From NCBI GenBank assembly GCA_026913215.1, contig JAPTYK010000001.1, positions 7,254,001-7,318,000 of the forward strand: a stretch of DNA of 64,000 nucleotides, in the 5' to 3' direction. Origin of the DNA: Streptomyces diastatochromogenes (GTDB lineage Bacteria; Actinomycetota; Actinomycetes; Streptomycetales; Streptomycetaceae). Made by a program: the position numbers and the translations under genes. The notes under the pieces were generated by a model, which had not been told where the DNA came from, did no database searches, and saw only the letters and a program-made list of their open reading frames with translations. Numbering within the stretch: position 1 is the first letter of the stretch; the number at the start of each line of letters is the position of its first letter. Shown one piece after another: positions 10,723 to 19,795 of the stretch.

Positions 10723-11082
10723 GTGGCGGCAGACACGGGTGACTTCACGGACCCTCCTGCCGAGGTACTGGCCGAGGCCGCCGCCGCCTTCGGGCTCCTC
10801 TCCTCGCCCTCGCGGCTGCACATCGTCTGGGCGCTCGCCCAGGGCGAGAGCGACGTGACCGGGCTCGCGGAGCGGGTGGGCGGCGCGCTCCCGGCGGTCA
10901 GCCAGCACCTGACCAAGCTGAAGCTCGCGGGTCTGGTGCGGTCCCGGCGCGAGGGGCGGCGGCAGGTCTACTTCGTCGACGACCCCGAGGTGGTGACCGT
11001 CGTCCGCGTGATGGTCGGCCAGCTCACCGCCCGCACCGACCGCTCGCTGACGCTCGTACGACGCAGCGGCTCGCGTGCCTGA
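10723..11082 (+). CDS. ArsR/SmtB-family winged-helix regulator
   Basis: Intact, 119 residues, GTG start. Winged-helix core: LLSSPSRLHIVWALAQGESDV, then the recognition helix region ALPAVSQHLTKLKLAGLVRSR and the wing REGRRQVYFVDD. There is no Cys in the protein, so the classic ArsR or SmtB thiol sensor is absent. The stop overlaps the start of the downstream P-type ATPase by eight bases. This suggests it controls that ATPase and is translationally coupled to it. The ligand cannot be predicted; a His/Asp metal site at the dimer interface is possible. Confidence 0.88.
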   Translation: MAADTGDFTDPPAEVLAEAAAAFGLLSSPSRLHIVWALAQGESDVTGLAERVGGALPAVSQHLTKLKLAGLVRSRREGRRQVYFVDDPEVVTVVRVMVGQLTARTDRSLTLVRRSGSRA

Positions 11083-13665
11083 GAGGGCCGCCCCGGCCCC
11101 TCGCTCCCCGCGCCGACGGCCGCCGGGCGCGGGGCGGGCAGGAGGACCCGGGGCCGCTCACCGCGCTCCAGGTGCTGCGGGCGCTGGACAGCGGACCGCG
11201 CGGCCTGACGGAGGCCGAGGCGGAGCGGAGGCTCGCCCGCCACGGGGAGAACGTCCTGCCCGCCCGGCGCCCGGTTCCCTGGTCGCGGCGGTTCCTGCGC
11301 AGCCTGCGCGACCCGTTCACCGCCGTCCTGCTCTGCCTCGGACTGGTCTCGGTGGCCGTCACCGCCTGGGGCACCGGCTGCGTCATCCTCCTCCTGGTCG
11401 CGGTCAGCTGCCTGCTGCGCTCCTCCGGCGAGCACCGGGCCGACCACGCCATGGCGGCACTGCGCGAAGCGGTGGCCACGACCGCGACCGTGCTGCGCCG
11501 CCCCGCCGCCGACGGGCCGGCGGCACGGCCCTGGAGGTCCCCGCCACCGAGCTGGTGCCCGGCGACGTGATCCGGCTGGGACCGGGAGACCTGGTCCCCG
11601 CCGACGTACGGCTGCTGAGGGCCGGCGGCCTGCGCCTGCACGAGGCGGCGCTCACCGGGGAGTCGGCGCCCGTGGCGAAGTACCCCTCGACGCTCCCGAC
11701 GGCACGCGCCCCGGACCTCTCGCCCAGCCCCACCTGTGCTTCCTCGGGAGCAGCGTGGCGTACGGCAGCGCGACCGCGGTGGTCGTCGCCACCGGAGCCC
11801 GTACCCGCCTCGCCGCCGCCCACAAGGCGACCGAACGGCGCCGGGACAGCGCCTTCGACCAGGCGGTCCACGGCATCTCCTGGACGCTGATCCGGTTCAT
11901 GCTGCTGACCCCGCCGCTGGTGCTGATGGCCGGCGCGGCGCTGCACGGCAAGGGACTGGAGACGCTCCCCTTCGCCGTCGCCGTGGCGGTCGGCCTCACC
12001 CCCGAGATGCTGCCCGTCGTCGTCACGACCGTCCTCGCCCGCGGGGCCGCACGGCTCGCCCGCGACCACAAGGTGATCGTCAAACGCCTGCCCGCGCTCC
12101 ACGACCTCGGCGCCGTCGACGTTCTGTGCCTGGACAAGACCGGCACCCTCACCCAGGACCGGCCCGTCGTCGCCCGCGCCGTGGACGCGCACGGGAAGGA
12201 CGCGCCCCGGGTACTGCACTGGGCGGCCGTCAACGCCTGGTGGACGCTCCAGCTCGCGGAGCTGCCCACCCCGACGCCCTCGACGAGGCGGTCCTCGACG
12301 AGGTCGACGAGGCCGACCTGCTGGACTGCGACGGGGTCGCCGCCCTGCCCTTCGACCCCGGCCGCCGCCTGGCGACCGCCGTCGTCCGCCGCCCGGACCG
12401 CCTCGGCACGCACACCCTGGTCGTCAAGGGCGCCGTGGAGGACGTGCTCGAACGCTGCGCCGTGGACGAGGCCGAACGCCGGCGCCTGCTCACCCTGGCG
12501 GCGCGCGAGGCGGACACGGGCGCCCGTCTCCTCGCCGTCGCCCTCGCCGAGCGCCCGGCCCGCCACCGGGACTACACCCCGGCCGACGAACGCGGACTGG
12601 ACTTCCTCGGGTTCGTCGTCCTGCGCGACGCCCTCGCCCCCACCGCCGCGCGGGCCCTCGGCAGCCTCGCCGACCGCGGCGTGGCCGTCCGGATCCTGAC
12701 CGGCGACCACCCGGGCACGGCCGCCCACACCTGCCGCGAACTCGGACTCGACCCCGGCACGGTGCTCACCTCCGAGGACATCGACCGCCTGGACGACACC
12801 GCGCTGGCCCGGGCCGCCGGGCACACCACCGTCTTCGCGCGCTGCGCCCCGAGCACAAGGCCCGCGTCGTCGCCGCGCTGCGCGCCGGGGGACACGTCAC
12901 CGGATTCCTCGGCGACGGCGTCAACGACGTGCCGGCCCTGCGCGCGGCCGACGTCGGCATCTGCCCGAAGGGCGCGGTCGCCGTCGTCAGGGACACCGCG
13001 GACGTCGTCCTGGCCGAGAAGGACCTCGCGGCGGTCGACGACGCGATCACCGCGGGCCGGTACAGCGGCGGGAACATCGCCACCTATGTGCACATCACCC
13101 TGTCGTCGAACCTCGGCAACGTCATCGCCATGCTCGCGGCGGCGCTCCTCCTGCCGTACCTGCCGATGCTCCCCGCGCAGGTGCTCGTGCAGAACCTGTG
13201 CTTCGACGCCGCCCAGCTCGCCTTCGCCTACGACCGCCCCGACCCGGCCGCGCTCCGGCGCCCCACCCGGCTGCGCCCCGGGGCTTCCTGCGCTCCCTCA
13301 CCCGCTTCGGGCTGCTCAACGCGGTCGCCGACGTGGCCACGTTCGCGGTCCTCCTCCTCACCACCCGGGCCGCCTCCGACGCCCAGGACGTCTTCCACGC
13401 CGGCTGGTTCACCGAGAACCTGCTCACCCAGGCCCTGGTGATGCTCCTGCTGCGCGGCGCCCGGGGACGCGACGGAGCGTCCGGCCCCGTGCGGTACGCG
13501 GCCGCCGCCCTGGCCGCGATCGGCCTCCTGCTGCCCGTGTCCCCGCTCGGCCCGACGCTCGCCATGAGCCCCCTGCCCCCGCTGTACTACCTGCTGCTCG
13601 CCGCCGTCCTCTCGCTCTACGCGGCAGCGCTCAAGGCGGCCAGGTCCCGCATGTCTCAGCCGTAG
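11075..13665 (+). CDS. mgtA: MgtA-type magnesium-translocating P-type ATPase, frameshifted in this sequence
   Basis: Spread over several frames but with every hallmark: N-terminal cation-ATPase segment (GLTEAEAERRLARHGENVLP), actuator loop HEAALTGESAPVAK, membrane helix motif VGLTPEMLPVVVTTVLARGA, phosphorylation site DVLCLDKTGTLTQDRPVV, nucleotide-binding LVVKGAVEDVLERC, LTGDHPGTAAHTCRELGL, hinge GFLGDGVNDVPALRAADVGI, and C-terminal helices ending in ALKAARSRMSQP. The PEMLP helix matches MgtA/MgtB rather than heavy-metal pumps. Frame changes near 11110, 11525, 11740, 12270, 12850 and 13280 are each explained by one missing C or G. Coupled to the upstream ArsR gene. Its end overlaps the convergent LCP gene by about 10 bases. 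Confidence 0.88.
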
Positions 13666-15144
13666 GAGAGGTCGGAGCAGAGGTCGTCGTCCGCGGAGCG
13701 GGTGTCCTTGGGCGGCACGGTCGCGGGGGTGCCGGGGGTGGCCGAGGGTTGTCCGCGTAGGACCGTCCGAGGATCACGCTGATGCCGGGGGCGGACACCG
13801 GACGCAGTTCGGCGGCGGCGAAGAGCCGGGCGACCGTCGCGGCCTGGTCCTTCCGGTCGGATCCGTACTCGATCACGGTGCCGGTGTGATCCTGGGTGGC
13901 CGCCGTGGCCGTGCCGGTGACGGTGAACCCGGCGGACCTCAGCCGCTCGGCCGCTCGGGCCGCCAGGCCACGGGTCCGGGTGCCGTTGTAGACGGCGACG
14001 GAGATGCCCTCCCGGAGACGGGCGAAGGGGAGGCGGTGGCCGTGGGCGACGGGCCGGCGTCGCCGTTCTTGCCGCTCGCGTTCTGGCCGTCGAGGGTGCG
14101 GTCGGCCTTCAGTGCCGCCCACAGGGCGTCCGCCTCGGGCTCGACGACCGCCACGCGCGCCCCCTGGTAGCGCCAGGGGATCGTGACGAACTTCGTGTTG
14201 TGCAGGTCGACGTCCTTGAGCGACATCGCGAACGAGATCAGCTTGTCGGCGGAGCCGAGGCCGGGGTCCACGGTCAGGGACGCGGTCGCCGCGTTCGCCA
14301 GGGGCAGCAGCCTGGTCGGGGTGAGCCCCTCGCTCTTGACCTTCTTCAGCAGGCTCGCCACGAACGCCTGCTGGCGCTTGATGCGGCCGATGTCGGAGCC
14401 GTCGCCGATGCCGTGGCGCAGCCGCACGTAGTCCAGGGCCTTCTGCCCGGAGACGGTCTGCTCGCCCTTGGCGAAGATGCGCTCGCCCCGGGTCGCGCGC
14501 TTCGGGTTGAGGTCCTTCTGGTACACGTCGTTGGGCACGCACACCCGTACCCCGTCGACGACGTCCGTCAGGGAGGCGAAGCCCTGGAAGTCGACGACGA
14601 CGGTGTGGTCGACGCGCAGCCCGGTCAGCTTCTCGACGGTGTTCTGGGTGCACGCCGGGTTCCCCTTGGCGGTCTGGCCCACGGAGAACGCCGAGTTGAA
14701 CATGGTGTTGCTGCGCGCCGGGGTCCACGTGCCGTCGGGGAGCCGGCAGGGCGGGATGTCCACGAGGGTGTCGCGTGGGAAGGACACCGCGACGGCGTGC
14801 TCCTGGTCCGCGTACACGTGCAGGAGGAAGGCGGTGTCGGAGCGGCCGATGTCGTGCTTGTCCCCGCCGCCGAGCTCGCTGTTCCCGCCGGTCCGCGCGT
14901 CCGAGCCGATGACCAGGACGTTCTGTCCCTTGTCGGAGGCGGCGGGCCGGTTGTCGGAGAGGCCCTCCTCGCCGAAGGTGGCGATGTCACCGTTCAGCCG
15001 GAGATAGACCCAGCCCACCCCGGCCGTCGCCAGCACGAGGAGCGCCAGCGCCGCCATGAGGAGGCGTCCGCCCCGGCCGCGTCCGCGGGGCCGCTCCGGC
15101 GCCGCGGGCCGATGTGCGTGCGTACTGCGCTTGCCGCCTGTCAT
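13656..15144 (-). CDS. LCP (LytR-CpsA-Psr) family cell-wall ligase with LytR C-terminal domain, frameshifted near its end
   Basis: Short basic cytoplasmic tail, one membrane helix near residues 29-50 (LLMAALALLVLATAGVGWVY), then the LCP domain. Conserved blocks are NVLVIGSDARTGG, SDTAFLLHVYADQ, VSFPRDTLVDIPPC, and the Arg pair in DYVRLRHGIGDGSDIGRIKR that binds the pyrophosphate of polyprenyl substrates. After a Ser/Pro linker the frame changes near 14030 and continues as a LytR_C domain (GISVAVYNGTRTRGLAARAA, EYGSDRKDQAATVARLF). A second change near 13740 gives the natural end DDDLCSDLSYG. Such enzymes attach teichoic acids or glycans to peptidoglycan outside the membrane. An 18-bp inverted repeat lies 57 bp upstream. 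Confidence 0.87.
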
Positions 15145-15200
15145 CTGTCTGCCTCATTCGTCCCGGCTCCGTAATGAGGAGACGGCGGACTCCGCCAAAG

Positions 15201-15218
15201 GTTGCACAGCTGCGCAAC
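15201..15218. promoter_or_regulatory. 18-bp inverted repeat upstream of the LCP gene (TTGCGCAA-type operator A)
   Basis: GTTGCACAG/CTGCGCAAC is palindromic at all but two positions. It lies 57 bp upstream of the LCP start, and related sequences precede the next three promoters, which argues for a regulator site. The regulator is unknown. Confidence 0.6.
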
Positions 15219-15242
15219 AGTCGGATGTCCGCCCGGCCGCGC

Positions 15243-15471
15243 TCAGGGACTGGCCGGGTCGTACCCGTAGCGCAGCGGCCCGTCCCCGGTGCCCCCGTCG
15301 AGCCGGTAGACGTGGAGCGCCTCGACGCGCACCTCGGCGTCGGGCCCCTCGACCGTGCACGGGTAGGTCACCTGCAGCATGAGCGGCCGGCCGCCACCGT
15401 CACTGCACCCCGTCCGCGGGACCGCCCGAGAGCACTGCGCTCCGGCGGGCCGCCATGTCACTCGTCCCCAT
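15243..15471 (-). CDS. Small protein of unknown function, probably frameshifted
   Basis: From an ATG at 15471 the minus strand reads MGTSDMAARRSAVLSGGPAD. With one frame change near 15405 it continues GRPLMLQVTYPCTVEGPDAE and ends LRYGYDPASP, about 76 residues. The second half has the pattern of a compact beta-rich protein. Small Streptomyces proteins beginning with an xxLSGGPADG-like motif are common, but no function is known to me. A TTGCGCAA half-site lies just upstream. Confidence is limited by the size and the frame change. Confidence 0.45.
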
Positions 15472-15478
15472 GAGGCAA

Positions 15479-15496
15479 CTTTAAAGCTTGCGCAAC
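15479..15496. promoter_or_regulatory. TTGCGCAA-type operator B (half-site)
   Basis: Contains the conserved right half TTGCGCAAC at 15488-15496; the left half (CTTTAAAGC) is poorly conserved. It ends 8 bases upstream of the minus-strand start at 15471 and could overlap its -10 region, as TTTAAAG is the only AT-rich hexamer there. Confidence 0.45.
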
Positions 15497-15562
15497 TCTT
15501 GAAGTCACGTGAAGTCCGTCACTCGCCGACACCCCCGGGGGTGGCGTGCTCCGTTCCATCCG

Positions 15563-15580
15563 GTTGTATAGTTGCGCAAT
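15563..15580. promoter_or_regulatory. TTGCGCAA-type operator C with overlapping -10 element, upstream of tatA
   Basis: GTTGTATAGTTGCGCAAT has the same 18-bp register as sites A and D. Its left half contains TATAGT, a good -10 hexamer, so the site would overlap the tatA promoter. It lies 48 bp upstream of the tatA start. Confidence 0.5.
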
Positions 15581-15627
15581 GCGGCAAGTGTATTGCCGGT
15601 GACTCGGACAAGAGGGAGAGTGGCGAA

Positions 15628-15825
15628 GTGCTCCGCAACGCACTGGAACCATGGCATCTGCTGCTCGTGGCGATCGCGTTCATCGTGCTGTTCGGATCGA
15701 AGAGACTGCCGGACACCGCCAGGTCCCTCGGCAAGTCCCTGCGCATCCTCAAGAGCGAGACGCGCGCCATGCGCGAGGAGGGCACGGAGGCCGACCGGAG
15801 CGAGGGAGGCCGGCCCGCCGCCTGA
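15628..15825 (+). CDS. tatA: TatA-type twin-arginine translocase subunit
   Basis: 65 residues. GTG start 7 bases after GAGGGAGAG. One membrane helix (EPWHLLLVAIAFIVLFG), then the signature hinge and amphipathic helix FGSKRLPDTARSLGKSLRIL, then a charged tail. All positions diagnostic of TatA (FG, LP, helix with Lys/Arg face) are present. Other tatA and tatC genes are not in this window, so this is probably an additional TatA copy. It forms the pore for folded proteins with Tat signals. A TTGCGCAA operator overlaps its promoter, suggesting regulated rather than constitutive expression. Confidence 0.9.
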   Translation: MLRNALEPWHLLLVAIAFIVLFGSKRLPDTARSLGKSLRILKSETRAMREEGTEADRSEGGRPAA

Positions 15826-15836
15826 GGCGGGAAGGG

Positions 15837-16353
15837 CTACTCGTTGACGAGCACGGGGACGGAGAGCACCGCGGCGGCGGGCGTCCCGCGCAGGTCCTTC
15901 GCGGCGACCGAGAAGTCGATGCCCGTGCTCGCCGCCCGAGGCTTCCCGGGGTGGGCCTCCTCCTCGTGCTCCTCGCCGTAGGTGAAGACCCCCGAGCCGA
16001 GGAGGCGCGCCGGCGTCGTAGAAGGCGGCGCGCAGCTCCAGGGCGATCACGTCGCTGACGTCGGAGGTGACCGCCAGGTGCCCGGTCAGGGCCCGCCGGC
16101 CGTCCAGGGCGAGGCGGCTGAACCGCACGCGGTCGGTGAACGGCCCTCCGCGACCTGTACCTCTCCCTGCTTCGGTGCCACCGAGAGCAGGGGAGCGGGC
16201 GCGGGAGCCGTGCGCGGGGCGGGGAGCGGGGCCGAGGACCGGGCGGTCGTCGGCCGGGCGTCGGTGAGCCCGGCGTCGGCGGAGGCGCCGCAGCCGGTGA
16301 GTGGGGCGAGGACGGCGACCAGGGTCACCGCCGCGCCAGGGGCGCAGTCTCAT
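15837..16353 (-). CDS. Putative lipoprotein of unknown function, frameshifted in this sequence
   Basis: About 170 residues. ATG at 16353, then with a frame change near 16330 a lipoprotein signal: VTLVAVLAPLTGCGASADAG, lipobox LTGC. A Pro/Ala/Ser linker follows. The body reads FTDRVRFSRLALDGRRALTG and VTSDVSDVIALELRAAFYDA (frame change near 16140), then GVFTYGEEHEEEAHPGKP and the end VLSVPVLVNE (frame change near 16010). Its alternating pattern suggests an extracellular beta-sandwich. No known family is recognised. It sits downstream of alkaline phosphatase on the same strand but behind a strong terminator, so it is probably expressed separately. Confidence 0.6.
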
Positions 16354-16375
16354 CCGTCTTTCTCCATACGGTGCG

Positions 16376-16417
16376 CGCCGCGAGGGGCCCAGGTTCGCGT
16401 CCGGGCCCCTCGCGGCG
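16376..16417 (-). terminator. Strong terminator hairpin downstream of the alkaline phosphatase
   Basis: A perfect 15-bp inverted repeat (CGCCGCGAGGGGCCC at 16376-16390 against 16403-16417) with a 12-base loop. It begins 7 bases after the phosphatase stop on the minus strand. Confidence 0.9.
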
Positions 16418-16423
16418 GTCGGG

Positions 16424-17941
16424 TCAGTGGCCGTGGGAAGCGTGGCCGAACAGCGAGCGGTACATCTTCGTGTACAGGTCGGTGTTGTCCTGGCTGACGG
16501 CGAAGCGGTTGCCGCCCGGGCCGTACGCGTACAGCGGGACGTCGGCGCCGGTGTGGTTGCCGGAGAGGTACGACAGCCAGAGGCTGGCCTCCGGGCTGCC
16601 GTCCCGCACGTCCGCCGGGTCGTCAGGGGTGCGGAAGGTGGCCGGGCCGAAGTTCTTCGGGTCGTTCGCGCCGGCGCCGTTGACGATGCCGGAGGAGCGG
16701 GCCGGGTCCTTGACGTTGGCCGAGGACGAGCGCGACGGCGTGGAGTTGTTCGCCGTGTTGCCCGCGTCGGTGTTGGACGGCGGGGCGGCCGCCTCGGCGT
16801 TGGTGAAGGAGCCCTTCTCGATGATGTTGAAGCCGGCGCACTCGTGGTCCGCCGTCACGATCACCAGGGTGTGGCCGTCCTTCTTGGCGAAGTCGACCGC
16901 GGCCTTCACGGCGTCGTCGAACGCCTTGACCTCGTCGAGGGTCTGCGCGGCGTCGTTGGCGTGCGAGCGCTTGTCGATCTGGGCGCCCTCGACCTGGAGC
17001 AGGAAGCCCTTCCTGGAGCGGCCGTTCAGCAGGGAGAGCGACTTCCTGGTCATCTCCGCGAGCGTCGGCTCCTGCTTCTGCGGCGCGTCGGCCGGCAGCT
17101 TCGCCTTGGCGTTCTCGACGGTCAGGTTGCCGCGGTTGAACAGGCCGACGACCTTGCCGCGCTTGACGTTCGCCAGGTCGTCCTTGGTGGCGACCTTCTG
17201 GCTGGCGGCGGTCTGCGCGGGCAGCGCCGGGTCGCCGAAGCTGCCGAGCACCTGGTAGCCCTGCGCCTGCAGCGCCTTCTGGTCGTCCGGCTCGAAGCGG
17301 GCCAGGCCGCCGCCGAGGATGACGTCGGCGGTGCCGTTGCGGGCGATCTGCTCGGCGATCGGCGTGATCAGGGTCTGGTCGGCCGGCTTGTCCTCGAAGG
17401 TGCCGTCGGCCTTCTTGGGCAGGCAGGAGGCGTCCGAGTAGACCGGGCCCTGGCAGCCGCGCAGCAGCGCGTGGCTGAACTGGGCGGCCGGGGTCGCGTC
17501 GGTGATCTCGGCGGTGGAGACGTTGCCCGTGGCGAAGCCGGACTGGTGGGCCTGCTCCATCAGCGTCGCGACGCGGTTCTCGTAGGAGTCGACGCCGAGG
17601 GCGGCGTTGTAGGTCTTCACACCGGACGACCAGGCGGTGGCCGAGCTGGCGGAGTCGGTGACCAGCGCGGGCTGGTCGCTGTCCTTCTCGACGGCGTACG
17701 TGGAGACGGCGCCGTAGTTCGGCAGCTTCTCCATGTTCAGCCGGCCGGTGGCGCCGTAGAAGCGCTCGCGCCCGGCGGCGACGTGCGAGCGGCTCATGCC
17801 GTCGCCGAGCAGGTAGATGACGTTGTGTATCTCCTGATTCCCCTCGCCGTGCTGCGGCGCGGAGCTGGCGGTGACGGCGACGCCCGCGGTCACGGCGCCC
17901 GTCACACCGAGCACGAACAGGGTCCTCATGCCTCTACGCAT
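16424..17941 (-). CDS. Secreted alkaline phosphatase (PhoA superfamily)
   Basis: Intact, 505 residues. ATG at 17941 is preceded by AAGGAGG at normal spacing. A Sec/Tat-type signal covers residues 1-30 (MRRGMRTLFVLGVTGAVTAG) with probable cleavage after TASSA. Active-site blocks: metal ligand Asp in VIYLLGDGMSRSH, nucleophile Ser in VTDSASSATAWSSG, and metal ligands in VEGAQIDKRSHANDA and IVTADHECAGF. This is the full metal and nucleophile set of PhoA enzymes. It hydrolyses phosphomonoesters outside the cell. Expression in Streptomyces is normally controlled by PhoP, but no clear pair of GTTCACC repeats was found upstream. It is one of the few long genes here without a frame change. Confidence 0.93.
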   Translation of the reverse strand: MRRGMRTLFVLGVTGAVTAGVAVTASSAPQHGEGNQEIHNVIYLLGDGMSRSHVAAGRERFYGATGRLNMEKLPNYGAVSTYAVEKDSDQPALVTDSASSATAWSSGVKTYNAALGVDSYENRVATLMEQAHQSGFATGNVSTAEITDATPAAQFSHALLRGCQGPVYSDASCLPKKADGTFEDKPADQTLITPIAEQIARNGTADVILGGGLARFEPDDQKALQAQGYQVLGSFGDPALPAQTAASQKVATKDDLANVKRGKVVGLFNRGNLTVENAKAKLPADAPQKQEPTLAEMTRKSLSLLNGRSRKGFLLQVEGAQIDKRSHANDAAQTLDEVKAFDDAVKAAVDFAKKDGHTLVIVTADHECAGFNIIEKGSFTNAEAAAPPSNTDAGNTANNSTPSRSSSANVKDPARSSGIVNGAGANDPKNFGPATFRTPDDPADVRDGSPEASLWLSYLSGNHTGADVPLYAYGPGGNRFAVSQDNTDLYTKMYRSLFGHASHGH

Positions 17942-18148
17942 GGAAGAGATGCCTCCTTGGGCATTCTGACGATCGCTCACGGCTTCCCAGCCGTGGGCGC
18001 ACCCGGTACCCGGGCGCTGCGAGGCTAGGCACGCCCGGTGTACGAACGGCGGCCCCCAGGTGACGTACCGGCCAACGCTGCCCGCCTGGTGCCCCGCGGC
18101 CGGATCGCAACCCTCCCCGACTCGTTCGCGTCATTCTGGCTGTGTACG

Positions 18149-18166
18149 GTTGCGCAACTGCGCAAT
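18149..18166. promoter_or_regulatory. TTGCGCAA-type operator D upstream of the GlsB-like gene
   Basis: GTTGCGCAACTGCGCAAT, palindromic at 14 of 18 positions, in the same register as sites A and C, 58 bp upstream of the start at 18224. Both C and D are followed after about 10 bases by a similar TTGCCGG element. Confidence 0.6.
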
Positions 18167-18223
18167 ACAGACTTGCCGGGGGCGGAACGGGTCCGCCCCG
18201 GCGCGGGAGGAGAGGACACCACC

Positions 18224-18490
18224 GTGGGCGTCATCAGCTGGATCATCCTTGGGCTCATCGCCGGAGCCATCGCCAAACTCCTGCTCCCCGGACGGGACCC
18301 GGGCGGCCTGATCGTCACCACCCTCATCGGCATCGCCGGTTCCTTCGTCGGCGGCTGGCTGTCCGCCCGCTTCCTGGACCGGCCCGTGGCGAACGAGTTC
18401 TTCGATCCGGCCACCTGGGGAGCGGCCATCGCCGGTTCCTTCGTCCTGCTCGTCGGCTACCGGCTCCTGTTCGGCAACTCGCGCGACTGA
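18224..18490 (+). CDS. GlsB/YeaQ/YmgE-family stress-associated membrane protein
   Basis: Intact, 88 residues, GTG start behind GGGAGGAGAGG. Three membrane helices: SWIILGLIAGAIAKLLLPGR, GLIVTTLIGIAGSFVGGWL and WGAAIAGSFVLLVGYRLLFG. The motif GLIAGAIAKLLLPG...G...T...GI.G...GG is the family signature (often called transglycosylase-associated protein). Members are small stress-induced inner-membrane proteins of uncertain biochemistry. The 18-bp TTGCGCAA operator upstream suggests co-regulation with tatA and the LCP ligase. Confidence 0.9.
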   Translation: MGVISWIILGLIAGAIAKLLLPGRDPGGLIVTTLIGIAGSFVGGWLSARFLDRPVANEFFDPATWGAAIAGSFVLLVGYRLLFGNSRD

Positions 18491-18586
18491 CCCGCCGCCC
18501 CGCCGACTCACCGACGCACCGACCCATCCGATCCACCGACTCGCGCCCGCGAAGAAGTTCCGGCTCTCACAGAGGACGATCCACGC

Positions 18587-19170
18587 ATGATCACGCTCAC
18601 GAAGGAAGACGGCCCGGCCGACCTGGACGGGGTCACCCACATGTCCATAGGCGTGTCCTGGGACCCCACGGCCGGCAGCAGCGGCGGGGTGATGGGCAAG
18701 CTCCGCCGCAAGAAGGGCACCGACCTGGACCTCATCGCCATCGCGATGCACGACGGCGACCCGGTGCGCCTGGCCGGTCTCGACTCCCTCGACCCCATGG
18801 GCAACGGCTCCCTGGTCCACAGCGGCGACAACCAGACCGGCCACGGCGACGGCGACGACGAGACGGTGACCGTCGAATTCGCGCGGATCCCGCCCCACGT
18901 CACGTCGATCGTGTTCGTCGCCGCCGCGTACAAGAAGGGCAGTTCGTTCCAGCAGGCGCGCAACATCAGCTTCAAGGTGTACGACGCGACCGGGGCAGCT
19001 CCCAGCAGGTCGCCGACATCTGGCCCAGCCTGCTCACCAGCGACAACGGCTGCGCCGTGGCCAAGGCCATGCGCGTCGGCGAGGGCTGGAAGCTCGAAGT
19101 GATCAACCAGACGGGCAAGATCAAGCAGGGCGACGAGCAGGCCCTGATGCGCTTCGCCGTGAGCAAGTGA
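18587..19170 (+). CDS. TerD-family tellurium-resistance/calcium-binding protein, frameshifted near the C-terminus
   Basis: About 194 residues. Reads MITLTKEDGPADLDGVTHMS, VSWDPTAG, DLDLIAIAMHDGDPVRLAGL, then the acidic HSGDNQTGHGDGDDETVTVE, typical of the TerD calcium sites, and VTSIVFVAAAYKKGSSFQQA. One G missing from the run at 18992-18995 shifts the frame. The true continuation is GSSQQVADIWPSLLTSDNGC to the end ALMRFAVSK. TerD proteins bind calcium at the membrane and are linked to stress, phage and metal responses. It follows the GlsB gene by 96 bp. Confidence 0.88.
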
Positions 19171-19215
19171 CGCGCACGCCGCGCGACCGCCGCGTGCGGC
19201 GGGCCGCGGCGGCCT

Positions 19216-19683
19216 TCACCGCTCGTCCTCCACGGGGCCCGAGGTGGTCCAGCCCGGGGAGCGCACATGGTGCTTCAGGTGGTCGCGGTCGGCCTCCCCG
19301 CCGCAGCTCGCGCAGATCACGCGCGGGTCCAGCACCTCGCCGCAGCTGTGCTCCAGGACCACCGGCCGGGCCTCCGCGTTGAGGTGGCGGTCACCCCAGG
19401 CCATCAGGGTGACCAGGACGGGCCCCAGCTCCTCGCCGGCCGGGGTGGCCCGGTACTCGTAGCGCTTGGGGCGCTCGCTGTACGCGACCTTCTCCAGGAT
19501 TCCGGCCTCGACGAGCCGCTTGAGGCGGGCGGTGAGGATGTCGCGGGGCGCCCCGGTGTTGCGGGCGATCCGGTCGAAGCGGCGGACGCCGAGGGAGACC
19601 TCGCGCAGCACGAGGAGGGAGTACTTCTCGCCGACGAGCGCGAGGGTGTCGGCGATGGAACAGGGGCGGGGCGAGGCCTTCAT
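19216..19683 (-). CDS. HxlR-family winged-helix regulator with C-terminal Cys motif
   Basis: Intact, 155 residues. HxlR signature: CSIADTLALVGEKYSLLVLR, FDRIARNTGAPRDILTARLK, LVEAGILEKVAYSERPKRYE, then ELGPVLVTLMAWGDRHL. The C-terminal extension has three Cys (HSCGEVLDPRVICASCGG), an incomplete zinc-knuckle-like pattern. Together with Cys8 it could form a redox or metal site; this is inference. It is divergent from the thiolase gene and probably regulates it through the AT-rich spacer. Confidence 0.9.
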   Translation of the reverse strand: MKASPRPCSIADTLALVGEKYSLLVLREVSLGVRRFDRIARNTGAPRDILTARLKRLVEAGILEKVAYSERPKRYEYRATPAGEELGPVLVTLMAWGDRHLNAEARPVVLEHSCGEVLDPRVICASCGGEADRDHLKHHVRSPGWTTSGPVEDER

Positions 19684-19795
19684 GCGCCCAGGCTAGTACA
19701 AGAGAACAGCTGAGGGTTTGATAATCCAACTCACTGAGCTATGTTACTCACACGTGTTGGTCCAGTTTTCCAACCCTCCATGCGGGAGTCGTGTC
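19684..19795. promoter_or_regulatory. Divergent promoter region between HxlR regulator and thiolase
   Basis: 112 bp of unusually AT-rich sequence for this genome. Short symmetric elements include CTCACTGAG and GTTACTCACACGTGTTGG. Probable site of HxlR binding and of both promoters; boundaries cannot be set by eye. Confidence 0.4.

Noticed and set aside
17942..18060. PHO box upstream of the alkaline phosphatase
   Set aside because: Only weak, unpaired matches to GTTCACC could be found.
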